Assembly: GCA_013152625.1 (NCBI GenBank)
Contig: JAADFY010000243.1
Coordinates: 1 to 12,095 of the forward strand
Source of the DNA: Alphaproteobacteria bacterium
GTDB taxonomy: Bacteria > Pseudomonadota > Alphaproteobacteria > Rhizobiales > Devosiaceae
Length of the DNA stretch: 12,095 nt
Direction: 5' to 3'
Part shown: positions 7,396 through 12,095 of the stretch, piece after piece
Numbering within the stretch: the first letter of the stretch is position 1
How the letters are laid out: each line of letters starts with the position of its first letter
Notes under the pieces: model-generated
Told to the model about the DNA's origin: nothing
Seen by the model: the letters and a program-made list of their open reading frames with translations, nothing else
Databases searched by the model: none
Translations under genes and position numbers: made by a program

Positions 7396-7884
7396 TCAGT
7401 TTTTGGCCCGGCCCGGCCAACCCATAAGCAGTTTTGCTTTTTTCTCGGCAGCGAGTGCTTGTTCCGGGTCCTTGAAAATCTGCATGAAACATTGCGGTTT
7501 TTTGCGGTCGATGACGTCATAGACAAGGTGATAGCCCAGCTTGTCCATGATCGGCCCGATCCAGCCCGCGCAATGATCGCAATAGCGGTCCATGGCGGTG
7601 GCATCATTGTCCATCACCTTGCCCAGACTGGGGCAGGCATTCATGCGCAGTTCAAGCCGGTCCTCGAACAGCTCGAGATCGAGATCACAGTTTTCCTCGA
7701 TCCGGATATGCTCCCAATAGTCGCGCATTCCCGCAAGGCCCTTTTCGCGGAACAGGTCCAGCGTGTGGCGATCCTGATTTTCGCTGATAGCCAGCCAATA
7801 GGCCTGCAACGCGGCTTCCCCCTGGCTTTCCAGAAATTTGAAAACCTCATTATAGAACCGTGTGAAGTGATCGGAGGGGATCAT
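7396..7884 (-). CDS. Uncharacterised small cysteine-motif protein (paralogue B)
   Basis: 162 residues, soluble, no signal peptide. I do not recognise a characterised family with confidence. The N-terminal ~65 residues look helical (W/Y-rich, ending Y-W-E-H-I-R-I-E-E). A beta-type stretch D-L-D-L-E-L-F-E-D-R-L-E-L-R then leads into A-C84-P, and C102 follows exactly 18 residues later in Y-C-D-H-C-A-G-W. Another Cys is at 132, near the C-terminal strand. The same C-P...C spacing and the preceding strand occur in the 156-residue product of the adjacent upstream gene, so the two are distant paralogues. The ATG overlaps the upstream stop by 4 bp (ATGA), pointing to translational coupling. A distant link to the L-2-amino-thiazoline-4-carboxylic acid hydrolase-like family is possible, on general shape only. 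Metal or substrate chemistry by the cysteines is plausible. Role unknown. Confidence 0.8.
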   Translation of the reverse strand: MIPSDHFTRFYNEVFKFLESQGEAALQAYWLAISENQDRHTLDLFREKGLAGMRDYWEHIRIEENCDLDLELFEDRLELRMNACPSLGKVMDNDATAMDRYCDHCAGWIGPIMDKLGYHLVYDVIDRKKPQCFMQIFKDPEQALAAEKKAKLLMGWPGRAKN

Positions 7885-8351
7885 GAGCGTGCTGGGCGTT
7901 TCGCGATGATCTGGCGGCAGGCGCCGGGGCCGGTGATCTCGGTTTCAATGGAAAAGGGGCCGCCTTCCGCCAGTGCCTGGTTGGTTTTAATGGTCTGATC
8001 ACAGAAATGATCGGAGACCTGCCCGGTGATTTTTTGCACATGATGATAGGCGGGGCAGTGCCGCACGGTAAGAACGATCCGGTCGTCATCGATTTCGATG
8101 TCGTAGTCGGCGCCCTCGCGGTCAAAAAAGTGCCGCCAGTGCTTGACCAGCTCACCGGCATTGCCCGCCATCAGGTGGCGGCGGATATCGGCATAAACCT
8201 CTTTTCCCACCCGGGCGAAAATCTTGTCCATGACGCCAATGCCATAGTGTTTGATGATGAATTCGATGGTGGTGTCGGTGGCGCCGTGAAAGTCCATATG
8301 GACATTGCCACCTTCATTATAGCGCAAGGGTTTGTCGTCGGCGGTGATCAC
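7881..8351 (-). CDS. Uncharacterised small cysteine-motif protein (paralogue A)
   Basis: 156 residues from a GTG start that overlaps the NagA-like stop by 4 bp (GTGA). No ribosome site is obvious for the GTG. The ATG at 8297 (Met19) has GAAGGTGG upstream and begins M-D-F-H-G, which could be the true N-terminus (138 residues). The fold seems to be an N-terminal helical half and a strand D-I-E-I-D-D-D-R-I-V-L-T-V leading to H-C99-P, then C117 18 residues later (F-C-D-Q-T) and C145 in G-A-C-R-Q near the end. I recall similar unnamed proteins with M-D-F-H-G, R-C-P and F-C-E-H motifs in other bacteria, but no assigned function. There is no signal peptide or membrane segment. Its place between a deacetylase and its own paralogue suggests a joint step or a heteromeric complex (inference). 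Confidence 0.82.
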   Translation of the reverse strand: MITADDKPLRYNEGGNVHMDFHGATDTTIEFIIKHYGIGVMDKIFARVGKEVYADIRRHLMAGNAGELVKHWRHFFDREGADYDIEIDDDRIVLTVRHCPAYHHVQKITGQVSDHFCDQTIKTNQALAEGGPFSIETEITGPGACRQIIAKRPARS

Positions 8352-9526
8352 GGCGCGCGCTCAAAGACCGGCCGGCCGCCAACATAGGTGGCGGTGACTG
8401 CAAGCGTCTCGGGGTCGAGAAGTGTAAAATCGGCGAGCTTGCCCGGCTCGATGGAACCCATGTCCCGGTCCCGTCCGATGATGCGGGCGGGGATCAGGGC
8501 GCTGGCGATAGCGGCGCGGGTCAGATCGGCGCCGGTAAATTCGATGAAATTGAGCATGGCTTCGTGGGAGGTCAGCGAAGAACCGCACAGGCCACCATTG
8601 TCGTCCTTTACCGCGTTGCCCTTTTCACTGGTGACCCAATAGCCGGGCCAGGCTTCAAAACGGGCTCCGTCACGGCCGGCATATTTGATGGAATCGGTTT
8701 CCAGAAACAGCCGGGAGGGGGGCAATTGCGCCAAAAGCGCGACCAGCTTGGGATGCACATGAATGCCATCGCAAATCAGGCCGAGGGCAAGATCGGGCTC
8801 GGCCAGCAGCGCATCGGGCAGGGAAAACACATGCACGCCGCTGTCATCGGGGGGCAGGGCGCGGGTGACATTATACATGTGGGTGACCGCATCAATGCCC
8901 CAGGACACATAACGCGAAACATTGTCGGCCAGGGCCTGGGAATGGCCGAGGTGTACCGAAACGCCGGACTGTTTCATGAGCTTGATGAACGCCTCGGCGC
9001 CTTCAAGCTCGGGAGCGATGGTGACCGCGCTCAATTTTCCGCCCGTGGCTTTGAGCATCTCATCGGCAAGGGCAAGCGTGGGCAATTGCAGGTTTTTCGG
9101 GTTATGGGCCCCCGGCGCGCCAAAACAGGGGCCTTCGGAATGAACACCAAGGGCGCGGGCGCCTTTGGCCTCACCGCACTGGCCGGCCAGATCGGCCAGA
9201 ACGCCGATGATTTCCCCCGGCGGCAAAGACCCGATCGAGGGCAAAAATCCGGTCACGCCATGGGCGGGAAGCAACGCGGAACTGCTCGCCACACAGCCGG
9301 GGGTCGGCTCATGATAGAAATTGACATCAAAGCCATGCTGGAGAATATCGAGCATGCCGGGGAAAACGATCCGGCCACCGCCATCCTTTGTTTCCCAGTC
9401 CGAACCGGTGGATGTACCCGGCTCGATGAGGGTCGAAATCCGGTCGCCTTCAACGGCCAGATCTTTGCGGACCACACCGTGCGGCGTAACGATTGAAACG
9501 TTGGTCCACTTTTGTTTGGCTTGCAT
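8348..9526 (-). CDS. nagA: NagA-like N-acetylhexosamine(-6-phosphate) deacetylase, amidohydrolase superfamily
   Basis: 392 residues, close to the usual ~380 of NagA, which removes acetate from GlcNAc-6-phosphate in the cytoplasm. Visible landmarks: beta-strand-1 motif F-P-G-M-L-D-I-L-Q-H-G (55-65); metal ligand E131 in H-S-E-G-P; H195 in L-G-H-S and H216 in T-H-M-Y-N (the E. coli NagA ligands carry the same numbers from memory); H256 in D-G-I-H-V-H-P; catalytic D278 in E-T-D-S; and the C-terminal G-S-I-E-P-G-K-L-A-D. Two points are odd. The first His of the H-x-H pair is Leu, and the R-E-P-G segment that carries the phosphate-binding Arg is replaced by P-D-D-S-G (226-230). The substrate may therefore be an unphosphorylated or different N-acyl compound. 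It is the first gene of a four-gene minus operon and is divergent from the SDR gene. Start at 9526 has GGGAA upstream. Family is sure, substrate is not. Confidence 0.88.
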   Translation of the reverse strand: MQAKQKWTNVSIVTPHGVVRKDLAVEGDRISTLIEPGTSTGSDWETKDGGGRIVFPGMLDILQHGFDVNFYHEPTPGCVASSSALLPAHGVTGFLPSIGSLPPGEIIGVLADLAGQCGEAKGARALGVHSEGPCFGAPGAHNPKNLQLPTLALADEMLKATGGKLSAVTIAPELEGAEAFIKLMKQSGVSVHLGHSQALADNVSRYVSWGIDAVTHMYNVTRALPPDDSGVHVFSLPDALLAEPDLALGLICDGIHVHPKLVALLAQLPPSRLFLETDSIKYAGRDGARFEAWPGYWVTSEKGNAVKDDNGGLCGSSLTSHEAMLNFIEFTGADLTRAAIASALIPARIIGRDRDMGSIEPGKLADFTLLDPETLAVTATYVGGRPVFERAP

Positions 9527-9540
9527 GAGTTTCCCGGCCC

Positions 9541-9560
9541 TAGTATGTTATCATATTAAC
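9541..9560. promoter_or_regulatory. AT-rich divergent promoter/operator between NagA-like operon and SDR gene
   Basis: The 65-bp gap between two divergent units has an AT-rich core unlike the GC-rich surroundings. It contains GTTATCATATTAAC (9547-9560), an imperfect palindrome with GTTA/TAAC arms. On the minus strand TATGAT (9555-9550) is 5/6 to a -10 box, and on the plus strand TATTAA (9554-9559) is a possible -10. No good -35 boxes were found. It is the likely site for the GntR-type regulator encoded at 10350-11360. Confidence 0.4.
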
Positions 9561-9579
9561 GATGTAAATGAAATTGTTC

Positions 9580-9584
9580 AAGGG
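9580..9584 (+). promoter_or_regulatory. Ribosome binding site deciding the SDR start
   Basis: AAGGG lies 7 bases before the ATG at 9592. The in-frame ATG at 9568 has no comparable site and would add eight residues before the glycine-rich motif, so 9592 is the better start. Confidence 0.65.
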
Positions 9585-9591
9585 TTCTCAA

Positions 9592-10368
9592 ATGCCCCAG
9601 CCGGCGGTCTGTGTGACGGGCTCAACCCACGGAATTGGCTACGCAATCGCTGAGGCTTTTGCCAAAAACGGCGCCCGCCTGGTGATCAATTCCAACGAGG
9701 CGGACACGGGGGCGGCGGAAAAACTGGGGGCATTGACCGAATGTCATTTTGTCCGCGCCGATCTGTCAACACCGGCGGGCGCACGGGCGCTGATCCATGA
9801 GGCGGTGGCAAAACTTGGGCCCCTGGACACGCTGGTCAACAATGCGGGCCGGTTCACCGATGCCGAATTTGGTGGCCTTGACGAAACCATGTTCGACGGC
9901 GCTTTCGATCTGAATGTGAAGGGTTATCTTTTTGCCGCCCAAACCTTCGCCGCCCAGCCAGAACTCGCCAATACGAAACCGGACCGGACGGGCGCTTCGA
10001 TCATTTGCATCGGTTCGACCAATTCCCGTGTCGCGGAAAAAAACAGCGTCATTTATGACAGCACAAAAGGGGCCGTTTTAATGATGGTTCGATCGCTGGC
10101 CGTTTCGCTGGCCGGGCGCGGCATCCGGGTCAACGGGATCGGGCCCGGCATCGTGGAAACGCCATTGACCGGGCCGGGGCTGGACCAGCCGGGGGTGCGC
10201 AAGGTGCTGCGGGCCCAGATCCCGCTTGGCCGGATCGGCGAACCAAACGATATCGCCGGGGCGGCGGTGTTTCTCGCCTCACCGCAGGCGGGCTACATAA
10301 CCGGCCAGATGCTGTATATCGACGGCGGAATCACCGCCCGTCAGATGTCATGGGAAGTACCGGTTTGA
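9592..10368 (+). CDS. SDR family NAD(P)-dependent oxidoreductase
   Basis: 258 residues, a classical short-chain dehydrogenase/reductase. The cofactor loop T-G-S-T-H-G-I-G (9-16) sits at the very N-terminus, followed by N-N-A-G (83-86), N108, catalytic S142 in I-G-S-T, Y155-x-x-x-K159, the P-G motif (G-P-G-I-V-E-T-P) and the C-terminal D-G-G-I that closes the fold. No signal peptide is seen. An automated call would probably be 3-oxoacyl-ACP reductase (FabG-like), but no fatty-acid genes are nearby. Position between a NagA-like operon and a GntR-type regulator argues for oxidation or reduction of a sugar-derived or amino-sugar-derived alcohol or ketone. Its 3' end overlaps the regulator gene, so the two are one transcript. 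N33-S34 after the second strand (V-I-N-S-N) gives no clear NAD versus NADP preference by eye. Confidence 0.92.
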   Translation: MPQPAVCVTGSTHGIGYAIAEAFAKNGARLVINSNEADTGAAEKLGALTECHFVRADLSTPAGARALIHEAVAKLGPLDTLVNNAGRFTDAEFGGLDETMFDGAFDLNVKGYLFAAQTFAAQPELANTKPDRTGASIICIGSTNSRVAEKNSVIYDSTKGAVLMMVRSLAVSLAGRGIRVNGIGPGIVETPLTGPGLDQPGVRKVLRAQIPLGRIGEPNDIAGAAVFLASPQAGYITGQMLYIDGGITARQMSWEVPV

Positions 10369-11360
10369 ACAAACATCTCGCCCCCCGCCATCTGCAGTTG
10401 CGCGATACACTTTTCCGGCGATGGAAAACAAGAGGGTCCCGGCCCGGGGACAAGATCGAATCGCAAAACGAGATCATCAAGTTTTGCGAATTTTCGCTGA
10501 TCACCGTGATCAAGACCCTCAAAGACCTTGAGGCGGACGGAATCATTCGCCGCCAGGTGGGCAAGGGCTCGTTTCTGGTCAAAACCCCCTGGGCCGAGGC
10601 CTATTGGCGAATCGGGTTTTTTTACAATCGCGATATTGTCGGCGGCGGTATCTTCAACAATGCCTTTTACACCAGAATGGTCGTGGCCATCGAAAAGGGC
10701 GTGGTGTCCGACGGGCACGAGTTCATTTTAGGCAGTTTTACCCACAAATCCATGCCCACCAACATCTGGGACGCCCTCGATGCGGTGATCCTGACCGGGA
10801 TCACCGAGGAAACCGACACCGCCGGCCTGATGGCGACCTCCAGCCAGGTCAATCTGATCGATGTCCTTAAAGACAATATGCCCCAGCACAGTTTTCGGCT
10901 GGATTTCGCCTCGCCATTTCACGACATGTTCGACCGCTTTCAGGGTCAAAACCTGAAATACCTGTATCTTGATTCTCAGATCGTCTCGCCGGAACAGGCG
11001 GCCCGGCGCACGGGGTTCGAAGTAGCCCATGCCGGCAACGACCCGGGCGCCGTAACAAAGATCATCCGTGTCAATCAGGAGGCAGCGGCTGGCGACACTT
11101 CGGCGCTTCAGGGTGCGATCGCTGAATTCCAGCCCGATCTGATATGCGGCTATATGCACCGGGACTGGCACGACCTCATTGCCCGGTGGGCGGTCAAAAA
11201 GACCAGGATTTACGCCTTTGCCCTGGATTCGGACCGGCCCGGGTTCGTGGTGGATACCGCCGACTGGATGGGACAGGTGCTGCCCCGAATCTATGCCAAC
11301 CTTGCCAACCGTCAATCAGATGCCGTCCAGCATATTTATCCGGCCAAATTCGTTCCTTGA
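10350..11360 (+). CDS. GntR-type winged-helix regulator with LacI-like ligand-binding domain
   Basis: 336 residues. Residues ~12-78 form a GntR winged helix (R-P-G-D-K-I-E-S-Q-N-E-I, then V-I-K-T-L-K-D-L-E-A-D-G-I-I and wing G-K-G-S-F-L-V). Residues ~86-330 look like a periplasmic-binding-protein-type sensor of LacI/GalR style (I-G-F-F start, D-A-V-I-L-T-G, Y-L-Y-L-D-S, P-D-L-I-C-G-Y, I-Y-A-F-A-L-D), giving the domain order known from AraR-type regulators. A sugar or sugar derivative is the expected ligand. It overlaps the SDR stop by 19 bp from the ATG at 10350. TTG at 10365, which overlaps the SDR TGA as TTGA and has GGGAAG seven bases upstream, is a serious alternative start. It is likely a local repressor acting on the divergent promoter at 9527-9591 and thus on the NagA-like operon and itself. 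Confidence 0.88.
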   Translation: MGSTGLNKHLAPRHLQLRDTLFRRWKTRGSRPGDKIESQNEIIKFCEFSLITVIKTLKDLEADGIIRRQVGKGSFLVKTPWAEAYWRIGFFYNRDIVGGGIFNNAFYTRMVVAIEKGVVSDGHEFILGSFTHKSMPTNIWDALDAVILTGITEETDTAGLMATSSQVNLIDVLKDNMPQHSFRLDFASPFHDMFDRFQGQNLKYLYLDSQIVSPEQAARRTGFEVAHAGNDPGAVTKIIRVNQEAAAGDTSALQGAIAEFQPDLICGYMHRDWHDLIARWAVKKTRIYAFALDSDRPGFVVDTADWMGQVLPRIYANLANRQSDAVQHIYPAKFVP

Positions 11361-11382
11361 ACTCTGCCCTGAAATCAAAATT

Positions 11383-12095
11383 CTAGAAATAGGTCAGCAG
11401 GCCGTCGACCACGTCATAATCGTCGTTGACGACGGGAATGAACCGCCATTTGTCAAAAGCCGTGCACGGGTGGGATATGCCCGAGCAGATCATGTCGCCG
11501 ATGTGCCAGTCGGCACCGGCCCCCAGGCGAACAAAAGCGTGCTGATCGTTGGTGGAAAAAATCTCGCTTTCCCCCACCTCAACAAACCCGGTGCCGGGCC
11601 TGTAACGCTTGATGGGCCCCGGCAGGCCGGCATCATAGGGCACGTCGCGTTTGCCCATGGTAAGAAACCCCAACCCCGGCTCGGGCAGGGACTGCACGTA
11701 AGACCAGACCTCAAGGGCGGGCCGGAATTTTCCGTGCCAGTGGCGGTCGGGGTCGCGCCGTGCCTGCTCCTGCAAGCTCCGGTAAGCGCCGTGATCGTTG
11801 GTGACATAACAACCGCTGCGCAATAAAACCCGCACCGGCACCGGCAGGCGAAGGGTTTTGAACCGCTCGGCAATAATGTCAAAGTAAGCCGAACCGCCGC
11901 CGGAAAGAATGAACTCATCCAGACCTTTCATGGCCTCGGCGGGCAGGCTTTCAGCAATTTCCAACACCAGATCGGCCAACACACGAACCGGCGCGGCGCT
12001 TTGTTCCAGCCCCGCAATAGCCCCTTCAAACGCGCCAAGGCCGCAAAAACGGAACTGGCTGGGCCGGGCGGCAATATGCTGGAAAATCGCCAGCG
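11383..12095 (-). CDS. D-threonine aldolase / D-serine deaminase-like PLP enzyme, 5' truncated
   Basis: The frame is open to the right edge, so this is the C-terminal ~237 residues of a protein usually near 370-420. The GTG at 11982 is internal: coding sequence upstream reads G-L-G-A-F-E-G-A, a segment typical of this family. The N-terminal PLP-lysine region is off the window. Seen here are G-G-G-S-A-Y-F, then V-L-L-R-S-G-C-Y-V-T-N-D-H-G, and near the end S-H-P-C-x-x-F-D-K-W-R followed by I-P-V-V. The H-x-C pair is the zinc site of the fold-type III D-threonine aldolase / D-serine dehydratase group, and the Cys form matches D-serine dehydratase-like members. It acts on a D-amino acid, giving a keto acid and ammonia or an aldehyde and glycine. 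It is convergent with the GntR-type gene, 22 bp away with no terminator seen. Substrate not determinable. Confidence 0.88.
   Translation of the reverse strand, partial: LAIFQHIAARPSQFRFCGLGAFEGAIAGLEQSAAPVRVLADLVLEIAESLPAEAMKGLDEFILSGGGSAYFDIIAERFKTLRLPVPVRVLLRSGCYVTNDHGAYRSLQEQARRDPDRHWHGKFRPALEVWSYVQSLPEPGLGFLTMGKRDVPYDAGLPGPIKRYRPGTGFVEVGESEIFSTNDQHAFVRLGAGADWHIGDMICSGISHPCTAFDKWRFIPVVNDDYDVVDGLLTYF

Noticed and set aside
7213..7998. Open + frame of about 261 codons across the small cysteine-motif gene and the start of the second sialidase-like gene
   Set aside because: It spans the borders of two minus-strand genes whose products are supported by paralogy and overlaps, and it has no family resemblance.
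8564..9496. Open + frame of about 310 codons over the NagA-like gene
   Set aside because: Antisense to a well-supported amidohydrolase. GC-rich codon use leaves long opposite-strand frames open; no domain is seen.
11361..11382. Possible terminator between the convergent GntR-type and PLP-enzyme genes
   Set aside because: Only 22 bp with no inverted repeat or T-run.

Overview
The window is about 60% G+C by eye, densely coded, and has ten protein genes with no RNA genes, insertion sequences or CRISPR. Ribosome sites are ordinary purine-rich ones and genes often overlap by 4 bp. The mix of families (M81/MlrC metallopeptidase, PhyH dioxygenase, signal-less BNR/sialidase-like proteins, NagA-type amidohydrolase, D-threonine-aldolase-like enzyme, each beside its own regulator) is the kind of catabolic island I associate with marine or soil Alphaproteobacteria. 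That taxonomic guess is inference and no marker gene is present.

Layout. (i) 1-1062 (+): C-terminal part of an M81/MlrC-type metallopeptidase, cut by the left edge. (ii) 1108-1887 (-): a phytanoyl-CoA-dioxygenase-family Fe(II)/2-oxoglutarate oxygenase, divergent from (iii) a + strand unit: AraC-family regulator (2016-2822), cytoplasmic sialidase-like beta-propeller protein (2840-3922), and a 760-residue MFS transporter with a cytosolic HEAT-repeat tail (3946-6228). (iv) Converging on it with no intergenic base is a - strand operon read 9526 to 6229: NagA-like deacetylase, two small cysteine-motif proteins that are distant paralogues of each other, and a second sialidase-like protein. (v) Divergent from that operon: an SDR oxidoreductase (9592-10368) overlapping a GntR-type regulator with a LacI-like sensor domain (10350-11360). 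(vi) 11383-12095 (-): C-terminal part of a D-threonine aldolase / D-serine deaminase-like PLP enzyme, cut by the right edge.

How it may work together (inference). The two sialidase-like proteins are homologous and sit on either side of the MFS gene. Neither has a signal peptide, so they would act on an imported small molecule rather than on extracellular glycans. The NagA-like enzyme keeps the metal and catalytic residues of the family but seems to lack the Arg that binds substrate phosphate, and no kinase, PTS component, NagB, NanA or NanE is seen. A consistent reading is uptake by the MFS protein of an unphosphorylated acylated amino compound, deacylation by the NagA-like enzyme, oxidation by the SDR, and further steps by the sialidase-like and cysteine-motif proteins, with AraC- and GntR-type sensors. 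The substrate cannot be named from sequence. The most unusual items are the MFS-HEAT fusion, the tandem cysteine-motif paralogues and the phosphate-site change in the NagA-like enzyme.
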